Source: Streptomyces mobaraensis (GTDB lineage: Bacteria; Actinomycetota; Actinomycetes; Streptomycetales; Streptomycetaceae). From it: 64,000 nucleotides of DNA. A model generated the notes under the pieces. The model searched no databases and was not told the origin of the DNA. It saw only the letters and a program-made list of their open reading frames with translations. The stretch is taken from assembly GCF_020099395.1 (NCBI RefSeq), contig NZ_CP083590.1:6448001-6512000 (forward strand), given 5' to 3'. Below are positions 41,897 to 50,773 of the stretch, piece by piece. The stretch's first letter is position 1. Each line of letters starts with the position of its first letter. Both the position numbers and the translations under genes were made by a program.

Positions 41897-42871
41897 ATGA
41901 AGAGAAACGGACACGCGGGGGACAGCGGAGCGGCCGACGGCATCGCGGCCGTCCCGTACCGCCCCACCCCCGGCTCACCGCCGGGCGTGGAGGTGCTCGA
42001 CTTCCCCCGCCTCGCCGCACGGGCGCGCGGCCACGGCCTCGACCCCTACCGGCCCCGGCGCCCGGCCTTCCACGAACTGCTGACCGTCACCACCGGAGTG
42101 CTGCGCTGCTCCGTCGACTTCGACACCTTCGATGTCACCCCCGGCAATTGGCTGTGGGTACGGCCCGGGCAGGTCCTGCAGTTCCTCACGCCCCTGTCCC
42201 AGGCCGAGGGCACGGCGATCCTCTTCCCGTCCGGCTTCCTCAGCCCCGCCACGGTCTCCGTCACCGGCGCGGACGACCACACCCGCCGCTGCCTGCTGCG
42301 GCCCTCCGTCCGTCGGGCGCCCGCCCTCGGCCACGTCCGCAGGGCGCTCGAAGAGGGCTACGGCGATGTGGCCATGCTGCCGCTGGAGGCCCACATCGAA
42401 GCCATGCGCAGTCTGCTGTCCGCCCTGCTGCTCCACCTCGCCCAGCCGGAGGGCTCCGCACCGCCCGACGGTCCCGGCGGCGAGCCTTTCCGCCGCTTCC
42501 GGCAGGCCGTCGAGGAGGACTTCCCCCACACCCACCGCGCCGAGGACTACGCCGCCCGGCTCGGTTACAGCGTGCGCACCCTCACCCGCGCCACCCGGGC
42601 GGCCGTCGGCTGCGGGGCCAAGCGCTTCATCGACGACCGGGTCCTGCTGGAGGCCAAACGCCTCCTCGCCCACACCGCCCTGGCCCCCGCCGCCATCGGT
42701 GAACGCGTCGGCTTCCACCACGCCACCGCGTTCAGCGCCTTCTTCCGCCGCCGTACCGGCACCACGCCCACCGCCTTCCGCGCCCGGGTCGCCGGCACCG
42801 CACCCGCCCCCTCCCGCCACTCCGCCGGCGGCCGGCCGACAGCCGACAACACCAGCGAGGACGTCTCATGA
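41897..42871 (+). CDS. AraC-family regulator
   Basis: ATG 41897 (a TTG at 41885 is an alternative). 324 residues. N-terminal cupin-like sensor half (LLTVTTGVLRCSVDFDTFDV, TPGNWLWVRPGQVLQFL) and C-terminal AraC DNA-binding domain: AEDYAARLGYSVRTLTRATR, GAKRFIDDRVLLEAKRLLAH, IGERVGFHHATAFSAFFRRR. Divergent from vdcBCD, so the likely activator of it. ATGA couples it to a MarR gene. Confidence 0.9.
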   Translation: MKRNGHAGDSGAADGIAAVPYRPTPGSPPGVEVLDFPRLAARARGHGLDPYRPRRPAFHELLTVTTGVLRCSVDFDTFDVTPGNWLWVRPGQVLQFLTPLSQAEGTAILFPSGFLSPATVSVTGADDHTRRCLLRPSVRRAPALGHVRRALEEGYGDVAMLPLEAHIEAMRSLLSALLLHLAQPEGSAPPDGPGGEPFRRFRQAVEEDFPHTHRAEDYAARLGYSVRTLTRATRAAVGCGAKRFIDDRVLLEAKRLLAHTALAPAAIGERVGFHHATAFSAFFRRRTGTTPTAFRARVAGTAPAPSRHSAGGRPTADNTSEDVS

Positions 42872-43323
42872 CCCCCGACCGCAACCTTCCTCAGCTCCTC
42901 GCCGACGGCAAGCACTGGTTCGACACCGCGCTCGCCGCCGCCATGGCGGACGCTGGCGAACGGCCCATCACCCTGGGCCAGCAGAACGTCTTCGCCCACA
43001 TGCCACCCGACGGCACCACCGTCTCGGACCTCGCCCGCCGCATGAACGTCGCCCGGCAAAGCGCCCACCAGGCCGTCCACGCCCTCATCGGCATGGGCCT
43101 GCTGGAACAGATCCCGGACCCCGCCTCCGCCCGCCGCCGCACCATCGTCATGACCGCCGAAGGCCGGCGCGTGCACCGCCTCGCCCGCACCCTCATCGCC
43201 CGCCTGGAAGACGAACTCGGCCGACGCCTGGGCCCGTCCTCCCTCACCACCCTGCGCCGGATCCTCGAAAGCCCCTGGGGCCCGGCCGCCCCCGACACCG
43301 ACGCGGCGACGCCGCCGCCGTGA
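42868..43323 (+). CDS. MarR-family regulator
   Basis: ATGA overlap with the araC-type gene fixes the start. 151 residues: LGQQNVFAHMPPDGTTVSDL, ARRMNVARQSAHQAVHALIG, MGLLEQIPDPASARRRTIVM form a MarR winged helix. It precedes a terminator shared with the converging quercetinase gene. It probably controls the aromatic genes with the AraC protein (inference). Confidence 0.88.
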   Translation: MTPDRNLPQLLADGKHWFDTALAAAMADAGERPITLGQQNVFAHMPPDGTTVSDLARRMNVARQSAHQAVHALIGMGLLEQIPDPASARRRTIVMTAEGRRVHRLARTLIARLEDELGRRLGPSSLTTLRRILESPWGPAAPDTDAATPPP

Positions 43324-43375
43324 GGGACGGCATCCCGGCCTCGCACACGGAGAGCCGGCCGCGTGCGCGCGTACG

Positions 43376-43419
43376 CGACGGGCTCCGGCCCGCGTCGTCA
43401 CGCGTACCGGAGCCCGTCG
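43376..43419. terminator. Bidirectional terminator
   Basis: CGACGGGCTCCGG and its complement (13-base arms) with an 18-base loop, between converging marR and dioxygenase genes. Confidence 0.8.
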
Positions 43420-43437
43420 TCGCCGAAAGCGCGGTGA

Positions 43438-44517
43438 TCAGATGCCGAGGCCGATCTCGCGTTCCGGCGGTGCGCCGACGATCACCAGGTCCAGCTCCTC
43501 CTGGATCTTCTGCAGCATGGCCACGGGCGGCGGCCCCACCATGGCCATCTGTGAGGCCTCGTCGTACACGTGGTTCTGCGTCGGGGTGCTGATGTGGGGG
43601 AAGAACGGCTCGAAGATGTCCGGGGTGAGCACGCCCAGCAGTTCGGTCTGGTGGGCGTCGAAGGCGAAGGTGTGGATGGTGCCCGCCGGGGCGTGCAGGA
43701 AGTCACCGGCGGTCAGCAGGACTTCCTCCCCGTTGACGTGCATCCAGATCCGCCCCGACAGGCACAGGAAGTTCTCCGTGTGCTGCTCGTGGAAGTGGCG
43801 GGCGAAGTACTGGCTCGGGCCGCCCTGGCTGAGCACGGCGAAGTACTGGTGATCGGTGTTCCGACCCCGCGACAGGTAACTGTGCAGGCCGTTGTCGTAG
43901 GCCAGCCGGTCGCCCTCCCCGGCGCGCAGGAAGTACGGCTCGACGCCCTGCGGCAGCGTCGCGTCCCATTCCAGGCTCTCCTTGACCTCCTTCACGGTGG
44001 GGAAGGTGACGCCGAAGAGCGCGCCGACCTCGGCGCGGTGTTCGGGAGAGCTGCTGTGCTCCGGGCGGTTGGGGTGGATGTGGCGGTCGACGGGGGTGCC
44101 CAGCCGCTGGATGAAGTCCAGGGCGCCGCCGGGGGCGGACCAGGTCACCATGCGGGTGTGGTGGGCGAGGAACCGGTACGCCAGAGGCGCGCCGGCCGGG
44201 ACGTTGAAGGAGTCGCCCGGGACCAGAACGCGGCTCTCCCCGCCGAGCCACACCTGCACACTGCCCTTGACGACCATGAAGGAGCGCTGGTGGTCCCGGT
44301 AGGCGTGGAAACCGGTCGCCGCGCCGCGCCCGCCGCTGACATAGGACGCGTCGAACAGCCCGCCGGTGTCCTGGATACGCGCGATGACGGTCCACAGCTG
44401 CCCGTCGAGCTCGTACCGCTTGCCCTCGCCGTTGGCCACGTAGTACGGCACGGGCTCACCGGGCAGTTCGTTACGGACGGGCTTGAAGGTGTGGATCGCT
44501 TCCAGACCGATACTCAA
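43438..44517 (-). CDS. Bicupin quercetin 2,3-dioxygenase
   Basis: TTG 44517 with AGGAG seven bases upstream; earlier in-frame starts lack one. 359 residues, the usual length of bacterial bicupin quercetinases. Cupin 1: TGFHAYRDHQRSFMVVKGSV, LVPGDSFNVPAGAPLAYRFL. Cupin 2: ARHFHEQHTENFLCLSGRIW (H-x-x-H and Glu) and LTAGDFLHAPAGTIHTFAF. Flavonol cleavage by this family releases CO and yields a depside ester. Its terminator is shared with the converging marR gene, and the esterase, decarboxylase and vdc genes nearby fit downstream steps. Confidence 0.88.
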   Translation of the reverse strand: MSIGLEAIHTFKPVRNELPGEPVPYYVANGEGKRYELDGQLWTVIARIQDTGGLFDASYVSGGRGAATGFHAYRDHQRSFMVVKGSVQVWLGGESRVLVPGDSFNVPAGAPLAYRFLAHHTRMVTWSAPGGALDFIQRLGTPVDRHIHPNRPEHSSSPEHRAEVGALFGVTFPTVKEVKESLEWDATLPQGVEPYFLRAGEGDRLAYDNGLHSYLSRGRNTDHQYFAVLSQGGPSQYFARHFHEQHTENFLCLSGRIWMHVNGEEVLLTAGDFLHAPAGTIHTFAFDAHQTELLGVLTPDIFEPFFPHISTPTQNHVYDEASQMAMVGPPPVAMLQKIQEELDLVIVGAPPEREIGLGI

Positions 44518-44773
44518 CAGGATTCTCCTGATCACAATGGTGGGTAAGGGCGACGGGTGACCCGTCGGCCTCGGGGGAACGCGGCCGGGGAAACGGCGGG
44601 GCGAAGGAATCGGCCGACAAGCCCGTTCCTCGCGGACGTTCCCCTCCATCGTCGAAGGGGGGCCGGGCGGAAACCACTATCGAAAGCCGCACGATCGTGA
44701 GGCCACGACGTACGATCACGTCACGCTGACGAGCCGCGCCGCCGACCGGGGCACGTCCCGCCGCCCGGGCGGG

Positions 44774-46054
44774 TCACACCGAGGGTCCGCGTACGAGAAG
44801 CCAGACGTTCAGACCGCTGACGAGGCCGCTCACAGCCACGGCCGCCACCGTCGTGACCGGGCGGTTGACCAGCTCTCCCATGACGTCCCTGCGCATGGTG
44901 AAGACCACGAGGGGCACGAGTGCGAAGGGCACGCCGAAGGACAGCACGACCTGGCTCAGCATGAGCGCCCGCGTCGGGTCCAGGCCCAGGGCGAGGGCGA
45001 GCAGGGGCGGGGCCATGGTGATGATCCGGCGCGCCGTGAGCGGCAGGCGGCGGCCGAGGAAACCGTTCATGATCACCTGGCCTGCGAAGGTGCCCACACC
45101 GGACGAGGCCAGGCCGGAGGCCAGCAGAGCCAGGGCGAACGCCAGGGCCACACCAGAGCCGAGCACGTGGCCGAGCCCAGCGTGGTAGCCCTCCAGGTTG
45201 TCCTCGGTGCCCGAGCCGCGCAACGCGCCCGCGGCGATCCCCAGCATGCCGGCGTTGACGATGCCGGCGATGCTCAGTGCCGTGACGAGCGCCGAGGTGT
45301 GGGCACGCAGTGCCCGCCGTTTTTGGGCCGGTGATGCGGAGGCCGGGGTGCGCGCGAGCGCGGAATGCAGATAGATCACGTGGGGCATGACGGTGGCCCC
45401 GCAGATCCCGGTGGCCAGCAGCAGGCTCCGGGAGTCCGCCAAGCGCGGCCGCAAGCCGGACAGGGCACCGTCCCAGGCGTGGGCGGCAATCGCCTGGTAG
45501 AGGAAGCCGGCGAGGACGAGGACGAGGAAGCCCGCGGTCACGATGTCGAACCGACGGCGGCCTTCGGGCGCGAGAGCCAGCAGGACCAGCGAGACCACGG
45601 CGACGATGAAGGCGGACGGCAGCAGGGCGACACCGAACAGAATGTGCAGGGCGACGGCCCCTCCGACGAACTCGGCGAGGTCGGTGGCCATCGCCACCAC
45701 CTCCGCCTGCACCCACAGCGCCCGGGTGACCACGGGGGGAGCGTACGCACGGCACAACTCGCCCAAGTCCCTGCCGGTCGCGACGCCCGCCTTGCACGCG
45801 AGGTACTGCACGAAGACGGCCACCAGGTTCGCCGCCACGACGACCCACAGCAGCAGCGGCCCGTAGCCCTTGCCGGCGGACATGTTCGTGGCGAAGTTCC
45901 CCGGGTCGACGTAAGCCACGGACACCACCAGCGCGGGGCCGAGCACCGACAGGACCGTACGCAACCGCCCCGCCGGAGTCACACTCCCGGCGGGGCCTTG
46001 TGGGACCGCGGCCGCTGCCTCCGGCCCCGCCTGCACCATTCCGCGGCCCTTCAT
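44774..46054 (-). CDS. Nramp-family divalent metal transporter
   Basis: ATG 46054 with GAGGG upstream. 426 residues, about 11 membrane segments. The metal-binding first helix DPGNFATNMSAG (D-P-G-N) and the helix-6 motif TVMPHVIYLHSALART (M-P-H) are the signatures of Nramp/MntH. It imports Mn2+ or Fe2+ with protons. A LysR gene 1.4 kb away was probably its divergent neighbour before the IS630 insertion. Confidence 0.93.
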   Translation of the reverse strand: MKGRGMVQAGPEAAAAVPQGPAGSVTPAGRLRTVLSVLGPALVVSVAYVDPGNFATNMSAGKGYGPLLLWVVVAANLVAVFVQYLACKAGVATGRDLGELCRAYAPPVVTRALWVQAEVVAMATDLAEFVGGAVALHILFGVALLPSAFIVAVVSLVLLALAPEGRRRFDIVTAGFLVLVLAGFLYQAIAAHAWDGALSGLRPRLADSRSLLLATGICGATVMPHVIYLHSALARTPASASPAQKRRALRAHTSALVTALSIAGIVNAGMLGIAAGALRGSGTEDNLEGYHAGLGHVLGSGVALAFALALLASGLASSGVGTFAGQVIMNGFLGRRLPLTARRIITMAPPLLALALGLDPTRALMLSQVVLSFGVPFALVPLVVFTMRRDVMGELVNRPVTTVAAVAVSGLVSGLNVWLLVRGPSV

Positions 46055-46264
46055 GCCATCCCTCACCGCCCCCACGGGCCATCGAGCGTTCCGTCCCGGC
46101 GAAGACAGCGACCAGGGTGGCCGCCGCCAACGGAAACAAGGATGCGAAGCCAGTTCGGAGGGACACAATGACCGAATGGCGAACGACTATGAGGGCGGAC
46201 CGAACGGTGCCGGCCAGAGGGGCGGCGTTGCGAAGGCGCCTGGTCACCCGTCGGTGATCGCCTA

Positions 46265-47450
46265 GTGAGCCGGTCTTGAGTCTCGGCGTCGCCACGTGAG
46301 TTGTGTTCTGTCCCAGATCAGGCCGGGGGCTGGTGACAGCTGTGGAGGTTCGCGGTCTGCTGCGGGCATGGGTGACAACAGGCTGGTCCCGCTCGTCCTC
46401 ACGGAGTTCGAGCGGGTGGTGTTGCAGGGGTGGGAGAAGCGTCGCACGACCGCGCAGGGACTGGCCCTGCGGGCGAGGATCGTTCTGGCGTGCGCGCAAG
46501 GCGGAAGCAACATGGCTGTGGCGGGCCGGCTGGGTGTCCACCGGACGACGGTGAGCAAGTGGCGGTCGCGGTTTCTGCGGGACCGGCTGGACGGTCTGGC
46601 CGACGAGCCGCGGCCGGGGGTGCCGCGGACCATCACCGATGCCCAGGTGGAGGAGGTGGTGGTCCGCACCCTCGAAGAGCTGCCCGAGGGGTCGACGCAC
46701 TGGTCGAAGCGGGAGATGGCCCGGCGAGTGGGGATCTCGCCCACGAGCGTGCTGCGGATCTGGCGGGCGTTCGGTCTCCAGCCCTGGCGGACCGAGACCT
46801 TCAAGATCTCCCCGGATCCCCTGCTGATTGACAAGATCCGGGACGTGGTGGGCCTGTATCTCGCGCCGCCGGCGAACGCGGCGGTGTTCGCGGTGGACGA
46901 GAAGCCGCAGATCCAGGCACTGGAGCGGACCGCTCCCGTGCTGCCGATGGTGCCGGGGACACCGCAGCGGCGGAGTTTCGACTACGTCCGGCACGGCACC
47001 GTGGACTTGTTCGCGGCGCTGAACACCGCCACCGGGAAGGTGATCGGGAAGCTGTCGGCCCAGCACCGGGCGGTGGACTTCCGTGACTTCCTGGACGAGA
47101 TCAACCGGCAGACAGATCCCGGCCTGGCGGTGCACGTGATCTGCGACAACCTCTCGGCCCACAAGGCGCCCGTGGTGCACCGGTGGCTGCTCGCCCACCC
47201 CCGCTTCGAGCTGCACTTCACCCCGACCTACTCGTCGTGGACCAACCAGGTCGAGCGGTGGTTCGCCGAGCTCGAACGACGCTGCCTCGAACGCGGCGTG
47301 TTCTGCTCGCTCGACGAGCTGAAGACCGCGCTCGAGGACTGGATCAAGCACTGGAACGACGACGCTCGCCCGTTCAAGTGGACCAGGACCGCCGACCAGA
47401 TCATCGACCGGATCTGCCGCTACTGCTCACGCATCTCCGGACCAGCTCAC
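46265..47450 (+). mobile_element. IS630-family insertion sequence (complete, 1,186 bp)
   Basis: The ends are near-perfect inverted repeats: GTGAGCCGGTC at the left and GACCAGCTCAC at the right (10 of 11 match as inverted repeats). Both are flanked by a TA target duplication (46263-46264 and 47451-47452), the hallmark of IS630/Tc1 insertion. One transposase gene fills the element. The rejoined host sequence would read ATCGCC-TA-GACTCACGG, between the Nramp and LysR genes. Confidence 0.92.
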
Positions 47451-47453
47451 TAG
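46368..47453 (+). CDS. IS630-family transposase
   Basis: ATG 46368. 361 residues. N-terminal two helix-turn-helix units (MAVAGRLGVHRTTVSKWRSR, EMARRVGISPTSVLRIWRAF) and a DDE catalytic domain: AVDEKPQIQALERT, HVICDNLSAHKAPVVHRWLL and SWTNQVERWFAELERRCLE with D, D and E in place. The protein reads through the right inverted repeat, and its TAG stop is formed by the TA duplication plus the next host base G. Full length and intact, so probably active. Confidence 0.93.
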   Translation: MGDNRLVPLVLTEFERVVLQGWEKRRTTAQGLALRARIVLACAQGGSNMAVAGRLGVHRTTVSKWRSRFLRDRLDGLADEPRPGVPRTITDAQVEEVVVRTLEELPEGSTHWSKREMARRVGISPTSVLRIWRAFGLQPWRTETFKISPDPLLIDKIRDVVGLYLAPPANAAVFAVDEKPQIQALERTAPVLPMVPGTPQRRSFDYVRHGTVDLFAALNTATGKVIGKLSAQHRAVDFRDFLDEINRQTDPGLAVHVICDNLSAHKAPVVHRWLLAHPRFELHFTPTYSSWTNQVERWFAELERRCLERGVFCSLDELKTALEDWIKHWNDDARPFKWTRTADQIIDRICRYCSRISGPAH

Positions 47454-47482
47454 ACTCACGGCACCGCACCGAAGGACGAACC

Positions 47483-48394
47483 GTGGACCTGACCGTTCAG
47501 CAGCTGCAGTACTTCGTCGCCGTCGCCGAGGAACTCCACTTCACCCGGGCCGCCGAGCGCCTGCACATCGCCACCTCGTCGCTGAGCCAGCAGGTCTCCG
47601 CGTTGGAGCGCCGTATGGGGTTCCCCCTGTTCGAACGCACTTCGCGGCACGTCGGTCTGACGGAAGCGGGCCGGGAACTGCTGCCCCTCGCCTGCGAGGC
47701 CATCCGGGCGACGGACGCGGTGGCCGCGTGGACCGAGCAGCGCCGCCGCCGCGGCGAGACGATCCGGGTCGGCATCGCCGGCGGCACCGGCATCGTCTCC
47801 CTCATCCTTGCCGAGGCGGCCCGGGAACTCCCGGCCGTGCGCTGGGAACTGCGCCAGCTGGGCTTCGCCGGGGTCGTCACTGCCCTCCGCGAGAACGAGG
47901 TCGACGTCGCGTTCGCACCCTCGGCGGATGCCCTCCAGGGCGGCGGACTCCGTACGGTGCCGCTGTGGGTTGAGCCCCCGATGCTGTGCGTCCACATTGG
48001 CCACCCGTTGGCCGGCCGGGACGCGGTGGACGTCGCCGACCTGGACGGCCTCAGCCTCGTCGGCGACGACTTTCTCAAGTCTTCCTTTCCCTCCGCGGCC
48101 CTGCCGAACGGACGCACGGCGCCCGAGGCCAGGCACAGAGTGCGCACCCTCGACGAGGCGGTGGACGTGACCGCGGCCGGCTTCGGCGCCTTCATCACCG
48201 GCGGCGTCGCCGCCGAAAGCCACGCGCGCCCCGACCTCGCGTTCGTCCCGGTGCGCGGCCTTCCGGACATCACCGTCTACCTGGTCAGGGAAAACACCAC
48301 CAAGGCGGGAGCACTTCCCGCGCTGGAGCGCATCGCCCGGAAGACGGCTCACGAGCAGGCCCGGCGCTTCGGTGCCCGGCCGACCGACAGCTGA
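47483..48394 (+). CDS. LysR-family regulator
   Basis: GTG 47483 with GAAGGAC upstream. 303 residues: LTVQQLQYFVAVAEELHFTR, AAERLHIATSSLSQQVSALE and RMGFPLFERTSRHVGLTEAG are the LysR helix-turn-helix. The rest is the periplasmic-binding-like ligand domain. The insertion sequence ends 30 bases before it, cutting it off from its former upstream region. Confidence 0.92.
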   Translation: MDLTVQQLQYFVAVAEELHFTRAAERLHIATSSLSQQVSALERRMGFPLFERTSRHVGLTEAGRELLPLACEAIRATDAVAAWTEQRRRRGETIRVGIAGGTGIVSLILAEAARELPAVRWELRQLGFAGVVTALRENEVDVAFAPSADALQGGGLRTVPLWVEPPMLCVHIGHPLAGRDAVDVADLDGLSLVGDDFLKSSFPSAALPNGRTAPEARHRVRTLDEAVDVTAAGFGAFITGGVAAESHARPDLAFVPVRGLPDITVYLVRENTTKAGALPALERIARKTAHEQARRFGARPTDS

Positions 48395-48396
48395 GA

Positions 48397-48416
48397 GCCG
48401 CGTACGCCTACGCGGC
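48397..48416 (+). terminator. Hairpin after the LysR gene
   Basis: GCCGCGTA and TACGCGGC with a CGCC loop, three bases after the stop codon. A second small dyad, CTCGGG-TGA-CCCGAG, follows at 48470-48484. Confidence 0.6.
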
Positions 48417-48484
48417 GGAGGGCCGCCTTGGACGGACAGTGGTGCGTGCCTTGGTGGCGCCGGCGTAGCTCGGGTGACCCGAGC

Positions 48485-48808
48485 GCCCGGTATGGCCTCG
48501 GTCGCCGTCGTCGGCGTCCTGGGCGCGAACCCCCGGCGCACCCGAGCCGTCATTGCCCGGTACCTGCCGGAACTGGTCCGACAGTGACCACCACACCATG
48601 CACACCTGCCTGGCAAGCGAACGAGGCAGCTCGCGTCGGCCAGCCCTCCGACGTCTCCGGCACCTGACGCACCCGCCCTACGGAGCGCCGCAGACGACGC
48701 TGACCCCAGCAAGCCCATCCACCCATTCGGCCCAGCCCACAGCGCCGTCTGGCCAGCAGAGGGCCAGCATGGCGTAAAGGGATACCCGGACACGCACGGG
48801 AGCACATC
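48485..48808. other. Gap without a supported gene
   Basis: About 324 bases. Only short Arg/Thr-rich frames. A promoter for the small membrane protein is expected at its right end. Confidence 0.45.
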
Positions 48809-49024
48809 GTGATCAGGAAACTGCATGAAGCCGGGCTGCGCAGCGAACACGCTTACACCGCGGCCCTGGCCTCCATCGGGCTGTCGTTCCTGTCCTGGGC
48901 CGCCTCCGTCAAAGGCGAATCAGCCGGCATTGACCGTGCCGACCGCTGGGGCATCTTTGTGGGCGAATGGGCTCCGACCTTCTTCGGTCTCGGCCTAGCC
49001 CTCGCCCAGTACGAGGACGACTGA
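48809..49024 (+). CDS. Small membrane protein
   Basis: GTG 48809 with CGGGAG six bases upstream. 71 residues: an N-terminal amphipathic part LRSEHAYTAALASIGL, a membrane helix SIGLSFLSWAASV, the conserved GIDRADRWGIFVGEWAPTFF stretch and a second helix FFGLGLALAQYE. The pattern is familiar from Streptomyces small membrane proteins without assigned role. Confidence 0.8.
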   Translation: MIRKLHEAGLRSEHAYTAALASIGLSFLSWAASVKGESAGIDRADRWGIFVGEWAPTFFGLGLALAQYEDD

Positions 49025-49412
49025 ACCACCATAGGCGGGGTCGGTGTTCGTCACCCACCGCAGGCCGGGCCCCGGCAAGGTCCTCGCGGCCGCGAGGTGT
49101 GCCCGGTCACCGGGCTGGCACGGCGGTGGTATGGGCAGGAGTACCTCGTCCCTCGGGCGGTGGCCACCAGTCTGCCGCGCCGGGTGACAGCAGACACTGA
49201 GGCGCGTGAATAAGGGCGTGAGGCTCAGGAGGCCGAGTACCGAGGTCGGTACAGGCGGACGAGCCGCAAGGTGCGCTCAACATGGAGGCGACCGGTTCGA
49301 TCGTGAGGAGCATCGCTTTGCCGCAGCCTTAGCCGATGGTTATCCCCGCCTGCGCCGCGACGGAGCGCTCCACTGTCGGATCGGTGAATCGCCCCGACGA
49401 GTGCGGTTCGGG
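49025..49412. other. Gap without a supported gene
   Basis: 388 bases between the small membrane gene and the end of the large minus-strand operon. No strong hairpin terminator was found for that operon, and no gene is supported. Confidence 0.4.
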
Positions 49413-50708
49413 TCATGTCAGCGTCTCCATTGGGAGGTGACCGGCGGGCGGTGGAAGATGCTCTGCGATTCGCCGCAGCCCGTCGACGAAGGCGCAGCGC
49501 GTCTCGGAGAGGTTGAGTCGCAGGTGCCCTTCGGGCATCAGGTGCCTCCAGGCGGTTGCAGTGCCCCCGTGCACGACGGTGGGATTGAGATGCAGTCCGT
49601 CCAGGGCACAGCTTCGGACCCATTCGAGGAAATCAGCGCGCGGGACAGCGAGCTGCGGAAAGGCTGAGTAGCCAGCAGTAGGCCGGAGGCTCTCGGGAAG
49701 GGCCAGGGCCTGAGAAGCCCGGGCGAGCATGCGGGCGTTGGCCCCGTAGTGTCCGGTCATCCGCTCAACATGGGCGCACAGGTCACGGAAGTTGGCGGCG
49801 CCGGGCAGGGGCGGCAGGCGATGGCGTGCGACGGTGTCCTGAGCGGATGCGTGGAGCTTGCCTAGATGTTCGACGGGGCTGTCGAGGGCAGTGAGCAGCG
49901 CCGCGTACAGGACCATCAGCAAGCTGCCGAGGGGGCTGGTGACCGGCGCGCGATCGAAGGCGTCTGAGGCGATGTGCGCGCGCAGGGCTCGATCGCGGGT
50001 GATGACGGCCGCAGCCCGGATGCCGGGGAGTGAGAGGTCCTTGGATGCGGTCATGATCAGCGCGCCGCGTCCCAGGTCGAGGGCGCGGATCTTCGTGCGC
50101 AGCGCGGCAGCCGGGCTGGGGCTGGGTCCGAAGTGGCCGGCTTGGAAAACGGCGTCCAGCAGGACGAAGTCGTAGTCGTCCGGCGGGATGGTGTAGAGGC
50201 TGCCCGTGATGCCGTTGGGCAAGACCTCGATCAGGGCACGGTGCTGCCCGCTCCCGTGACCGGTGGCGTACGGGGTTCCGTCGTGACGGTAGTAGGCGGT
50301 GACGGGGACGTGCCAGCGGGCGGCGCACTGGTCGAACGCGTAGTAGTTCGGCAGTGGCAGGGTGAGGCTGTGCCCCGTGCAGCCCAAGTAAGCGATGATC
50401 AGGCTGATCGCCTCAGTACCGCCGCGCACGAAGACGACGTCCTCGGACTGCAGGTGCAAGCCCAGGTAGTCGCCAACGAGTTCGGCGAAGGCGCCGCGGC
50501 TGCCACCCCGAAAGGGATCGGCGTAGCCCGAAAGGCCGCCGTTCTCCATCAGGTGCCGCACGACGCCGGCGAGGTGGAGTCCCAGGACGGGGGAGGGCGG
50601 GAAGCGGTTGCATCCCTCGCCGATCTCGAAGGCGTTCGTTGGGGTGCCGGTGCGCAGTGCACTGAAGGCGGCGAGGCATTCGGCTTGAGGAAGGGGGACG
50701 TACGGCAC
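49413..50708 (-). CDS. PLP-dependent aminotransferase-like protein (fold type I)
   Basis: GTG 50708 (CGGAG upstream); upstream frame is Pro/Arg-rich and not homologous. About 431 residues. Class I/II markers: NAFEIGEGCNRFPPSPVLGL near the N-terminus, VVFVRGGTEAISLIIAYLG (PLP phosphate region), PLPNYYAFDQ (Tyr stacking), DFVLLDAVFQ (Asp) and MTASKDLSLPGIRAAAVI with the Schiff-base Lys. The reaction and substrate are unknown. Last gene of the preQ0 operon, 65 bases after the HAD gene. Confidence 0.85.
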   Translation of the reverse strand: MPYVPLPQAECLAAFSALRTGTPTNAFEIGEGCNRFPPSPVLGLHLAGVVRHLMENGGLSGYADPFRGGSRGAFAELVGDYLGLHLQSEDVVFVRGGTEAISLIIAYLGCTGHSLTLPLPNYYAFDQCAARWHVPVTAYYRHDGTPYATGHGSGQHRALIEVLPNGITGSLYTIPPDDYDFVLLDAVFQAGHFGPSPSPAAALRTKIRALDLGRGALIMTASKDLSLPGIRAAAVITRDRALRAHIASDAFDRAPVTSPLGSLLMVLYAALLTALDSPVEHLGKLHASAQDTVARHRLPPLPGAANFRDLCAHVERMTGHYGANARMLARASQALALPESLRPTAGYSAFPQLAVPRADFLEWVRSCALDGLHLNPTVVHGGTATAWRHLMPEGHLRLNLSETRCAFVDGLRRIAEHLPPPAGHLPMETLT

Positions 50709-50773
50709 GGCATGCTCCGGGAGACGCCACGGCCGGGGCGCTGCCGGGTGCCCGCCTCGCGGACGAGGCGAGC

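Noticed and set aside
44721..47351. A very long minus-strand open frame (over 800 codons) across the Nramp and IS630 genes
   Set aside because: It is antisense to two clearly recognisable genes, is Arg/Pro/Gly-rich and matches no family; typical of high-GC shadow frames.
49270..49310. GGTTCGAT resembling a tRNA T-loop
   Set aside because: No matching acceptor or anticodon stems could be found around it.
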